Shown here piece after piece: positions 1 to 6,387 of a DNA stretch of 7,208 bases (positions are counted from its first letter, which is position 1; each line of letters begins with the position of its first letter). Source of the stretch: Deltaproteobacteria bacterium (lineage in GTDB: Bacteria; Desulfobacterota; Desulfobacteria; Desulfobacterales; UBA11574). Where the stretch lies: assembly GCA_019313025.1 (NCBI GenBank), contig JAFDCA010000368.1:1-7208 (forward strand), written 5' to 3'. A program made the position numbers and the translations under genes. Under the pieces are notes generated by a model. The model made no database searches. It saw nothing but the letters and a program-made list of their open reading frames with translations, and was not told the DNA's origin.

Positions 1-1012
1 ATAAACGGCCAAGATCTTTTAGAATATAGGGATCGAATGCCCTTTTCCCCAATGCCGCTTTGAGGTATTTTTCAGCAGCTTTGTGGTCGCCTTTTCTTTC
101 TAAGATCAAGCCGTATCCATAATATGCCAAAGGGTCGTCGGGATAATTATGTACATCTGATTCAAATTTTCTTAATGCAACACCCTCATCTCCATAAATG
201 GCAACGAGCCGGGTATGGGCTCTTTTAAAATAATAGTCATCAATATTATCTTCGGGTTTTTTGTTTTTCTCAAGCCAGGTATCGATATACGCCATTCGTT
301 CCTCTGAAGCCGGATGAGTGGTTAGATACGTCGGAATCTGGTTTGAATCGAACCAGCGTTTACTACGCATTTTTTTCAGTGTCGATATCAGTCCTTTGCC
401 GTTATATCCTGATTTTCTAAGCACATGGAGTCCAATCTGATCCGCTTGTCTTTCGTCTTCACGACCGTATGCAAGTGCATAGGATTGGCCGGCTGCCATT
501 GATCCAAGGGTGACTGCATTGGCCGCTGCCGAGGCTCCGGAGGTTCCAAGAAGCACGCCGGCAACAACCCCGGCAAGTGTGGCAATGTTTACTTTTTCAG
601 ACCTTTCAATTTTCTGAGAAATATGACGACACATCACATGTGAAATTTCATGAGCCAGTATACATGCCAGCTCTTCCTCGTCATCCATTGCTTCCAGCAA
701 TCCGCTGTATATAAAAATGTGACCGGCGGGTGTGGCAAAAGCGTTGTATGTGTCTTCCTTTATTACATAAAAATGGTAGGAAAACGGCTGGGGAGGAAGT
801 GTTGAGACGATTTTTTGGCCGATTTGGTTGATGTAATTGGTGATAAGCGGGTCTGTGATTATTTCGTAGTGGGATAAAATGAGTTTCATAAACTCCTTTG
901 ACAGTTCCTCTTCCTCTTGAATTGTGATCCCTGAAACACCGTTAGGGAGGATGATCCCACACGCAATAATGACAACTACAAACATCAAAAAACAGTGTTT
1001 AACAATTTTCAT
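1..1012 (-). CDS. Exported M48 family zinc metallopeptidase with C-terminal TPR-like repeats (BepA/YfgC-like), partial
   Basis: About 337 codons are visible; the C-terminus lies beyond the left edge. The start at 1012 has a GAGG Shine-Dalgarno (minus strand, 1021-1018) five bases upstream. Residues 1-28 are a signal sequence. It contains a possible lipobox I-I-A-C18, but the hydrophobic stretch continues past it, so signal peptidase I cleavage near V-S-G28 is an alternative. The M48 domain covers about 35-250: zinc motif HEISH at 121-125, downstream ligand motif E187-R-Q-A-D, and a THP motif at 232-234 like the regulatory His loop of BepA. An Ala/Gly-rich stretch at 147-175 is typical of the family. 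From about 262 onward helical TPR-like repeats follow (a Y-Y-G-Y-G-L-I-L-E-R-K-G-D-H segment). In the family this architecture belongs to periplasmic proteases and chaperones that degrade stalled outer-membrane proteins and assist assembly of LptD-like proteins. The gene is divergent from parA with no evident functional link. Protease class is certain; the BepA-like role is inferred. Confidence 0.93.
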   Translation of the reverse strand, partial: MKIVKHCFLMFVVVIIACGIILPNGVSGITIQEEEELSKEFMKLILSHYEIITDPLITNYINQIGQKIVSTLPPQPFSYHFYVIKEDTYNAFATPAGHIFIYSGLLEAMDDEEELACILAHEISHVMCRHISQKIERSEKVNIATLAGVVAGVLLGTSGASAAANAVTLGSMAAGQSYALAYGREDERQADQIGLHVLRKSGYNGKGLISTLKKMRSKRWFDSNQIPTYLTTHPASEERMAYIDTWLEKNKKPEDNIDDYYFKRAHTRLVAIYGDEGVALRKFESDVHNYPDDPLAYYGYGLILERKGDHKAAEKYLKAALGKRAFDPYILKDLGRL

Positions 1013-1095
1013 GAAAACCTCGATAAAAGAGGGCAGCGGTGATTGATATGAATCTAGAAGAAACCGAAACCCTATGGTTTTGATGCACTCTCTAT

Positions 1096-1142
1096 TATTT
1101 ATTACTCAATTGGTTAATAGTCAAATCATATCCTTATATACT
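1096..1142. promoter_or_regulatory. Candidate back-to-back sigma70-type promoters between the M48 gene and parA
   Basis: The 166-base divergent region 1013-1178 must carry both promoters. Rightward, TTAATA (1114-1119) and TATACT (1137-1142) are 17 bases apart, matching 4/6 and 5/6 of the consensus. Leftward on the minus strand, TTGACT (1124-1119) and TAAATA (1101-1096) are also 17 bases apart, with a good -35 and a poor -10. The two -35 boxes touch at 1119, which would make the promoters mutually exclusive. The region is A+T-rich, so chance matches are likely. I see no other clear operator here. Confidence 0.3.
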
Positions 1143-1178
1143 TTTCAAACAACATGTTTTATGGTAGAGTTCGTGATC

Positions 1179-1946
1179 ATGACTCATATCATATGCATAG
1201 CAAACCAGAAGGGTGGTGTGGGGAAAACGACGACGGCCGTGAACCTGTCGGCCGCCATGGCAGTTTCGGAAAAAAACATTCTCCTTGTGGATTGTGATCC
1301 CCAGGGAAATGCAACCACTGGTTTGGGAATAGATAAAAATCGTATTGAAAAATCATTATACCACGGGATGATTGGTAATGTCGATGCCGCGAGTCTTATT
1401 TTGGACAGTGGCATAGAAACCTTGAAAATCATACCTTCAAGGGTTGAGCTGATTGGTTTTGAAGTGGAGATGATGTCGAAACCCGAGCGTGAAATGGTCC
1501 TTAAAAAGCTTTTATCCCAAATCAAAAATTCTTTTGAATACATCATCATCGACTGCCCGCCATCCTTGAGCCTTTTAACGGTGAATGCGTTGACTGCCGC
1601 AGATGCGATGCTAATCCCGCTTCAGTGTGAATTTTATGCATTGGAAGGTCTTGGACAGCTTCTTCAAACCATGAAACGCATTAAGTATAATTTGAATCCT
1701 AAACTTAAAATTGCCGGTATACTTCTCACCATGTTTGATAAAAGAACAAATTTGTCTCATCAGGTTGCCCAAGATGCCGAAAAATATTTCAAGCAATTGG
1801 TTTTCAAGACCATGATTCCCAGAAATGTCAGGTTGGGTGAAGCGCCCAGTTTCGGAAAGCCGATCTTGTTGTACGATGCGGCCTCCCAGGGCGCCCGCAG
1901 TTACTTTAACCTGGCAAAAGAAATCATGAAAAAACCATCCCTATGA
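1179..1946 (+). CDS. parA: ParA/Soj-type chromosome partitioning ATPase
   Basis: This is a 255-residue deviant Walker-type ATPase of the ParA/MinD superfamily, at the usual length for chromosomal Soj/ParA. The deviant Walker A motif KGGVGKTT occupies 11-18 with the signature Lys11 and catalytic Lys16. Walker A' is LLVDCDPQGNAT at 35-46 (Asp38, Asp40), and Walker B is IIIDCPPS at 122-129 (Asp125). The C-terminal part has the family hallmarks MFDKRTNLS, PRNVRLGEAPSFGKP and YDAASQGA. In this family ATP-bound dimers bind DNA non-specifically and are released when ParB stimulates hydrolysis, which moves the origin region. The frame is open upstream to an ATG at 1074 with in-frame starts at 1161 and 1173, but family homology begins at M-T-H-I-I-C-I-A-N-Q, so 1179 is preferred. 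Its Shine-Dalgarno is weak. parB follows after 79 bases, as expected for a parAB operon. Confidence 0.95.
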   Translation: MTHIICIANQKGGVGKTTTAVNLSAAMAVSEKNILLVDCDPQGNATTGLGIDKNRIEKSLYHGMIGNVDAASLILDSGIETLKIIPSRVELIGFEVEMMSKPEREMVLKKLLSQIKNSFEYIIIDCPPSLSLLTVNALTAADAMLIPLQCEFYALEGLGQLLQTMKRIKYNLNPKLKIAGILLTMFDKRTNLSHQVAQDAEKYFKQLVFKTMIPRNVRLGEAPSFGKPILLYDAASQGARSYFNLAKEIMKKPSL

Positions 1947-2025
1947 ATCGTTTGTTCAGCAGAAAGGCATGCCTGAAACTTGTTAACGACCATGGAACGA
2001 CCCAAACGAATTTTAACAACTCGTC

Positions 2026-2964
2026 ATGCAACCCATGTATGGACGAAATAATGCCATCACAATGAAAAAAGAAATGAAAAGTAAAAAAGCCGAATCAGGT
2101 TCAAAAAAAACCAAAAAATTGGTTTTGGGAAGAGGTCTTGATGCTTTATTGCCAGATATTGAACCCATGGGAGATATTTCAAAGGAATATTTTACGTGTG
2201 ATATCGGGCTGATTCATCCCAATCGTTATCAGCCGCGTTTGCGTTTTTCCGATGATGAACTGGAGGATATGGCACGTTCAATTCGTCAGCAAGGTATCAT
2301 ACAGCCCCTTTTGGTTAGAAAAGACATCAACGGATATGAACTCATAACCGGCGAAAGACGCTTGCGCGCTGCTAAAAAAGCCGGATTGAAACAGGTACCG
2401 GTTCTTGTCAAAACCATCACAGATACAGATATGCTGGAAATGTCCATTATTGAAAACGTGCAACGATCGGATCTAAATCCCGTTGAAGAGGCTGAAGCCT
2501 ATCACCGGCTCATTAAAGAGTTCGGTCTTACTCAGGATCAGGCTGCCGATCGCGTCGGAAAAAGCAGAAGTGCTGTTGCCAATTTTTTAAGGCTTCGTCA
2601 GCTGCCTGAACAAATAAAGGGCAGCATTATGGATGGAAAGCTGAGCATGGGGCATGCGCGAGCCTTGCTGGGCACGGCTACTTCAGCCCAACAGAACGCC
2701 GTATTCCGGACGATAATTGCAAAGGGACTTTCGGTCAGGGAAACAGAACGTTTGATTAAACGTTTGAAATCAGAAAAAGAAAAACCCAAAAAGCCTGTAT
2801 TGAGTTCGGAACAAAGATACTTATCAGATGTGGCCGATGATCTTTCCGGTCGCTTCGGAACCAAGGTTCAGATCAAACGGCGAGGACAAAAGGGTAGCGT
2901 TGAAATCGAATTTTACAGCAATGACGATCTAGACCGCCTGCTAAGCCTGTTAAAGCAGATATAA
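2026..2964 (+). CDS. parB: ParB/Spo0J-type chromosome partitioning protein (parS-binding CTPase clamp)
   Basis: The protein has up to 312 residues. Numbered from the ATG at 2026, it has a Lys-rich head (13-33), the ParA-contacting motif LGRGLDALL (34-42), and the ParB/sulfiredoxin-like CTP-binding domain with GERRLRA (109-115) and ENVQRSDLNPVEEA (143-156). A helix-turn-helix region for parS recognition follows (about 168-192, including D-Q-A-A-D-R-V-G-K-S-R-S-A-V-A-N). A basic linker near 245-258 leads to a C-terminal dimerisation domain. ParB clamps load at parS, spread along DNA using CTP, and activate ParA ATPase through the N-terminal motif. The start is uncertain: in-frame ATGs at 2026, 2035, 2062 and 2074 all lack a strong Shine-Dalgarno, and a start at 2062 or 2074 would still keep the LGRGL motif. 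The stop overlaps the next start as TAATG, so translational coupling is likely. Confidence 0.95.
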   Translation: MQPMYGRNNAITMKKEMKSKKAESGSKKTKKLVLGRGLDALLPDIEPMGDISKEYFTCDIGLIHPNRYQPRLRFSDDELEDMARSIRQQGIIQPLLVRKDINGYELITGERRLRAAKKAGLKQVPVLVKTITDTDMLEMSIIENVQRSDLNPVEEAEAYHRLIKEFGLTQDQAADRVGKSRSAVANFLRLRQLPEQIKGSIMDGKLSMGHARALLGTATSAQQNAVFRTIIAKGLSVRETERLIKRLKSEKEKPKKPVLSSEQRYLSDVADDLSGRFGTKVQIKRRGQKGSVEIEFYSNDDLDRLLSLLKQI

Positions 2965-3485
2965 TGTCCATTCATATTATTATCGATGGCTACAATTTGA
3001 TACGACAGTCCAAGTCATTCAGCGATCTCGACCGGCAGGATATTCAGCTCGGTCGAGAGGCTCTTTTAGACACGCTTGGAGCCTATCAGAGAATAAAGCG
3101 TCATATAATAACCGTCGTGTTTGACGGCACCAACGCTCCCCATTTTTACCAACACGAAGATCGGGTCAAAGGAATTCGGGTTAAATTTTCTCGCAGTGGT
3201 AAATCGGCCGATTCCCTTATTAAACGGATGGTTAATCGGGAAAGAGAAAAAGCTTTGGTTGTAAGTTCTGATTTGGATGTTATAAATTTTGCGGCCACCA
3301 AGGGCGCCGCAACAATTGGTTCTTCCGATTTTGAAGAAAAGATCGCAATGTCCGTTTATATGGATACAAAGGGGGTAGAAATAGAAGACGAAGGCGGATG
3401 GGTCCCCACAACCAAAAAGAAAGGCCCCGGCAAACGACTTTCCAAAAGAAAACGTCGAAATTGGATCAAAATAAAAAAGCTGTAA
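2964..3485 (+). CDS. NYN domain (YacP/Rae1-like, DUF901) putative endoribonuclease
   Basis: This 173-residue protein is about the normal length for the YacP family. The PIN-like NYN fold is visible as IIIDGYNLI (5-13, Asp8 and Asn11), VVFDG (51-55, Asp54), FSRSGKSADSLIK (75-87, Asp83) and VVSSDLDV (99-106, Asp103 and Asp105). These acidic residues would form the metal-binding active site. The C-terminal tail (about 150-173) is very rich in Lys and Arg and could bind RNA or DNA. The best studied relative, Rae1 of Bacillus subtilis, cleaves mRNA in the ribosomal A site; whether this protein does so is unknown. Its ATG overlaps the parB TAA by one base, and there is no strong ribosome binding site, so it is probably made by translational coupling with parB. 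Domain call is firm, substrate unknown. Confidence 0.88.
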   Translation: MSIHIIIDGYNLIRQSKSFSDLDRQDIQLGREALLDTLGAYQRIKRHIITVVFDGTNAPHFYQHEDRVKGIRVKFSRSGKSADSLIKRMVNREREKALVVSSDLDVINFAATKGAATIGSSDFEEKIAMSVYMDTKGVEIEDEGGWVPTTKKKGPGKRLSKRKRRNWIKIKKL

Positions 3486-3492
3486 TGTGCAA

Positions 3493-3530
3493 GTACGTGA
3501 AACGAGGGTTGCTCCCTCGTTTCACTTTAC
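3493..3530 (+). terminator. Hairpin after the parA-parB-NYN cluster, possible terminator
   Basis: A perfect 12-bp stem (3497-3508 with 3514-3525, arms GTGAAACGAGGG and CCCTCGTTTCAC) closes a 5-base loop. It extends by three further pairs across a small asymmetric bulge to 3493 and 3530. It starts 11 bases after the NYN stop codon, which suits a transcription terminator for the cluster. The following tract (TTTACGGTTT) is only weakly T-rich, so termination may be inefficient, or the element may have another role. Both arms contain the half-site GTTTCAC seen in parS sites. Confidence 0.6.
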
Positions 3531-3850
3531 GGTTTGCATGTCGGGTTATCTAACGGATCAACAGCGGTGCCGCTATTGTCCTTTCGTCGTTCTTTGGCTA
3601 AAGATCATGAGAGAGCTGCAGTATTTCTCCTTATGAAGTCATTGAAATGACGAAGCCACTCCACCAAAATCGTTTCACGAGGAAACACATTCCGTGAACA
3701 CGTATGTGTGGCTGATATCCCAAGTTTTTAACGAAGTATGATTATGGAAAAACATAAGGACAGATCTCTGTTTTTATTGACGTTATTATCGTTGTCTGAT
3801 AGCGATGCTATTTCCGAATAGTGATTAACAAAAATAAAATAACAATAGGC
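3531..3850. other. 320-base region without a convincing gene
   Basis: All frames are broken by stops and I see no protein family, tRNA or other structured RNA. The region must hold the promoter for the DUF3842 gene. A TTGACG at 3777-3782 is a fair -35 box, but no good -10 lies at the right distance (TAGCGA follows after 17 bases). The notable content is a pair of adjacent dyads at 3672-3709, described separately. Confidence 0.6.
3672..3709. promoter_or_regulatory. Two adjacent dyads, parS-like or operator-like
   Basis: The first dyad is GTTTC (3672-3676), five bases, GAAAC (3682-3686). The left eight bases GTTTCACG match the canonical parS left half exactly, but the site has one base more between the arms than the canonical GTTTCACGTGAAAC. 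The second dyad overlaps it by two bases: ACACAT (3685-3690) with ATGTGT (3704-3709), enclosing CGTG-AA-CACG (3693-3702) with a small bulge. Either could be a protein-binding palindrome upstream of the DUF3842 gene or a degenerate parS near parAB. No binding protein can be assigned from sequence alone. Confidence 0.3.
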
Positions 3851-4306
3851 ATGATTCATACAGATAAAAAACGATCCCTGAGGCGGATATGTGTCATCGA
3901 CGGACAGGGTGGAGGTATTGGAAGCGCGATCATTAAAAGGCTAAAGGATCATTTTGGGGAGGCCGTTGAAATTATTGCTCTTGGAACCAATGCCATTGCA
4001 ACGGCTCAGATGCTCAAAGCCAAAGCAAACAGGGGCGCTTCTGGAGAAAATGCCATTGTTCAGACAACCGGAAAGGTTGACATAATTATCGGAACCGTTG
4101 GAATTATCGTGGCCAATGCCATGATGGGGGAAGTGACACCCAAAATGGCAGAAGCCGTGGCAACTAGTCCGGCAAAAAAATTGCTTATACCACTCACCCA
4201 AGAAAATATCGAAATTGTAGGTTTACCTCCAACTCCGCTGCCTCATTTTATTGAGACACTTATACAGGAAAATTTAAAGAAAATTTATGATGAGGTTCAA
4301 CACTGA
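3851..4306 (+). CDS. DUF3842 family protein with glycine-rich nucleotide-binding-like loop
   Basis: This 151-residue protein is of unknown function. The family hallmark is a beta strand followed by a glycine-rich turn, ICVIDGQGGGIGS (13-25), which resembles the dinucleotide-binding loop of a Rossmann fold. A second alternating hydrophobic and Gly/Ala-rich part follows (IIALGTNAIAT at 41-51, VDIIIGTVGIIVANAMMGEVTP at 76-97), and the C-terminus is helical. No signal peptide is seen; it is probably cytosolic. The ATG at 3851 is chosen because the conserved region starts 12 residues later. An upstream GTG at 3821 would add ten residues, and neither start has a convincing Shine-Dalgarno. A CooT-family gene follows after 51 bases on the same strand, suggesting joint expression. 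Family assignment is by recall of the DGQGGGIG signature. Confidence 0.82.
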   Translation: MIHTDKKRSLRRICVIDGQGGGIGSAIIKRLKDHFGEAVEIIALGTNAIATAQMLKAKANRGASGENAIVQTTGKVDIIIGTVGIIVANAMMGEVTPKMAEAVATSPAKKLLIPLTQENIEIVGLPPTPLPHFIETLIQENLKKIYDEVQH

Positions 4307-4357
4307 AAAACTGTAATTTAAAATGAACTTTTTAAAAAAAGTATAAAGGAAAAAACG

Positions 4358-4543
4358 ATGTGTGAGGCTAACGCATACTTAATTGAAGGCGATGAGAAAA
4401 TACTGGTAATGGAAGCGGTTGATACCGTGGAACCCGCAAATGGCGGTATACGATTGGTCAGTATTTTTGGTGATCAGAAATTTATAGACGCACACATTCA
4501 TTCATTGGCTCTTGTGGATCACCATATTATTTTAAAAAAATAA
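4358..4543 (+). CDS. CooT family small nickel-binding protein
   Basis: This 61-residue protein starts with Met-Cys; Cys2 is the nickel ligand of the CooT family, whose founding member in Rhodospirillum rubrum takes part in nickel supply to carbon monoxide dehydrogenase. The body fits the family's small beta-barrel pattern: N-A-Y-L (5-8), VMEAVDTVEP (17-26), IRLVSIFGDQK (31-41), and a terminal hydrophobic strand HHIILK (55-60). Four His residues (46, 48, 55, 56) are additional potential ligands. A clear Shine-Dalgarno AAAGGA (4345-4350) sits seven bases before the ATG. The preceding DUF3842 gene is on the same strand. No CODH or hydrogenase gene is in the window, so the client enzyme is unknown. 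The family has also been annotated as 'predicted RNA-binding protein'. Confidence 0.85.
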   Translation: MCEANAYLIEGDEKILVMEAVDTVEPANGGIRLVSIFGDQKFIDAHIHSLALVDHHIILKK

Positions 4544-4645
4544 AACCTCAATTGATCGTAAACAAAATAGGTAGAATATTTGATATGTTTCCCGTGGTTT
4601 TTTTGTTGGAGAAGTAATACACAGCACGGAAGCTTCAAGATATAG

Positions 4646-6373
4646 ATGAAAATATTAATCGCTAAGAACGCCGGTTTTTGTATGGGGGTACGAAGAGCCG
4701 TTGAGATGGTTCTGGATGCACCGAATAAACACGAAAATCCGATTTGTACGTTTGGACCCCTTATCCACAATCCGCAGGTTTTAGACCTATTAAATGAAAA
4801 AGAAATATCCATATTAGAACATATTCCGGAGAAAGCAACAGGTACTGTTTTAATTCGGGCTCACGGTGTTCCCCCCCAAACCCAAGAAAATCTTAAAAAA
4901 GCAGGCTACAAAATTATCGACGCCACCTGTCCCCGGGTTATTAAAGTTCAGACGATCATCCGGAAACATGCACAAAAAGATTATGCATCTATTATTATTG
5001 GAGATAAAGATCATCCTGAAGTCATCGGACTATTAGGATATGCAGAGGAAAAAGGATTTGTCGTTGACAATTTAGATGACCTTGATTCGCTGCCGTCTTT
5101 TGAAAAAGCGATTGTTGTTGCCCAGACCACTCAGAACGCAACGTTTTTTGAGGAAATAAAAAAATGGGCAAATCATAAATTTCCCCACTATAAAATCTTT
5201 GATACGATTTGCGATTCTACCGCAAAGCGCCAGACTGAGGTTCAAAAACTGGCGGATTCGGTAGATGCTGTTATTGTTGTAGGTGGACGAAACAGCGGAA
5301 ACACAAAACGGCTTGCTGAGATTTCAAAAAAGACCGGCAAACCGACATATTTCATTGAAACCGAATCGGAAATAGATATAGACGCTCTTTCGGAAGCCAA
5401 ATGTATCGGGATTACAGCAGGCGCTTCCACGCCGAATTGGGTGATTAAAAAAATTTACAGAACACTTGAGGCCTTGCCTTATAAAAAGAAGCAAGGCTTG
5501 CAAAGGGCTATTTTTTCTATCCAGCGCGTACTGCTTCTTACCAACATCTATGTATCCATCGGTGCCGGATGTCTGTGCTACGCCTGTATCAAAATTCAGG
5601 GAATTACAAACAATTTGCATCATGTGCTTATATCCATGCTTTATGTTCTATCCATGCACATTTTCAACAATCTCATTGGTACAAAGGCAGACCGATACAA
5701 CGATCCTGACAGATCCTCTTTTTATAACAAAAATAAGCTATTACTTGCTTTTCTAGCATTTGCTGCGGGCGGCATTGGTCTGATGACGGCCTATTCAGTG
5801 GGCTGGTTTCCTTTTTTGATCCTTTTCGGTATGAGCATAATGGGTCTTTCTTATAATTTGCGATTTATTCCCAAACGTTTATCACACAACAAATACCGAC
5901 GGCTCAGAGATATCCCCGGATCAAAAACGGTTCTGATTGCAATGGCATGGGGAATCGTGACGTCTGTTTTGCCTCGATTGTCTGTATCAGAAAATATTCA
6001 TTTGAATACGACCATCATATTCTTGTGGTCACTGAGCCTGGTCTTTGTCAGAACAGCATTTTTTGACATTCTCGATATGCAGGGTGATCGCATTGTGGGC
6101 AAAGAGACGATTCCCATACTGTTAGGAGAAAAGCGAGCTTTGCGTCTTTTAAAAACAGTACTGGCCGTAAATTTTGGTATTTTATTTATTTCAGGTACGT
6201 TTCACCTTATATCAAGTTTAGGCTTTTTACTGTTAATCTGTCCGACGTTTGTTTTCATTTTACTTTCAGCGCACGAGCGAGGATATATGCTTCCCGGAAT
6301 TCGGCTGGAATTTCTGGTCGAAAGTAATTTTGTCATGGCAGGCGTTATGGCACTGATCTGGTCGCTGCTTTAA
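4646..6373 (+). CDS. ispH: IspH (4-hydroxy-3-methylbut-2-enyl diphosphate reductase) fused to a UbiA-type prenyltransferase domain
   Basis: This is a 575-residue two-domain protein in one uninterrupted frame. Residues 1 to about 277 are a complete IspH: [4Fe-4S] ligands Cys12 (AGFCMGV), Cys95 (DATCPRV) and Cys189 (TICDSTAKRQ), active-site His123/Glu125 (DHPEV), QTTQ (160-163), GGRNSGNT (213-220) and TAGASTPNW (257-265). It would reduce HMBPP to IPP and DMAPP, the last MEP-pathway step. After a basic linker (278-288), residues about 290-575 form roughly eight or nine hydrophobic helices with UbiA features: an N-rich/Asp region (N341, D349, D353), an IPGSK motif (423-427) and a good second Asp motif D474-x2-D477-x3-D481 followed by GKETIPILLG. 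UbiA enzymes transfer prenyl groups to aromatic or other acceptors in the membrane. IspH alone is usually near 300 residues, so this is roughly double. The start is canonical for IspH; its ribosome binding site is weak (AAGA, five bases away). The acceptor is unknown. Confidence 0.93.
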   Translation: MKILIAKNAGFCMGVRRAVEMVLDAPNKHENPICTFGPLIHNPQVLDLLNEKEISILEHIPEKATGTVLIRAHGVPPQTQENLKKAGYKIIDATCPRVIKVQTIIRKHAQKDYASIIIGDKDHPEVIGLLGYAEEKGFVVDNLDDLDSLPSFEKAIVVAQTTQNATFFEEIKKWANHKFPHYKIFDTICDSTAKRQTEVQKLADSVDAVIVVGGRNSGNTKRLAEISKKTGKPTYFIETESEIDIDALSEAKCIGITAGASTPNWVIKKIYRTLEALPYKKKQGLQRAIFSIQRVLLLTNIYVSIGAGCLCYACIKIQGITNNLHHVLISMLYVLSMHIFNNLIGTKADRYNDPDRSSFYNKNKLLLAFLAFAAGGIGLMTAYSVGWFPFLILFGMSIMGLSYNLRFIPKRLSHNKYRRLRDIPGSKTVLIAMAWGIVTSVLPRLSVSENIHLNTTIIFLWSLSLVFVRTAFFDILDMQGDRIVGKETIPILLGEKRALRLLKTVLAVNFGILFISGTFHLISSLGFLLLICPTFVFILLSAHERGYMLPGIRLEFLVESNFVMAGVMALIWSLL

Positions 6374-6387
6374 TCTGACATATCGTT

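Noticed and set aside
388..585. Open frame on the minus strand within the M48 gene
   Set aside because: It lies wholly inside the protease coding region in another frame and resembles no family.
1074..1178. 35-residue N-terminal extension of ParA from an ATG at 1074
   Set aside because: The extension is hydrophobic and low in coding character, has no good ribosome binding site, and ParA family homology starts at the ATG at 1179. It also overlaps the likely promoter.
4327..4342. Palindrome ACTTTTT-AA-AAAAAGT between DUF3842 and CooT genes
   Set aside because: It is almost entirely A/T, in an A/T-rich spacer just upstream of the CooT Shine-Dalgarno, so it is too weak to call a terminator or operator.
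4552..4577. Possible promoter TTGATC/TAGAAT before ispH
   Set aside because: Spacing between the boxes is only 14 bases, too short for a sigma70 promoter; ispH may be read from upstream.
5460..5520. Possible artificial joining of ispH and a separate ubiA gene
   Set aside because: The frame is continuous with no stop, no internal ribosome binding site and no start codon at the junction; the linker reads as normal basic residues leading into the first helix.
5466..5756. Cys-rich open frame on the plus strand inside the IspH-UbiA gene
   Set aside because: Out-of-frame shadow of the UbiA transmembrane region; the fused frame explains this DNA fully.
6199..6205. GTTTCAC parS half-site within the UbiA region
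   Set aside because: Single 7-mer without any symmetric partner; about one such match is expected by chance in a window this size.
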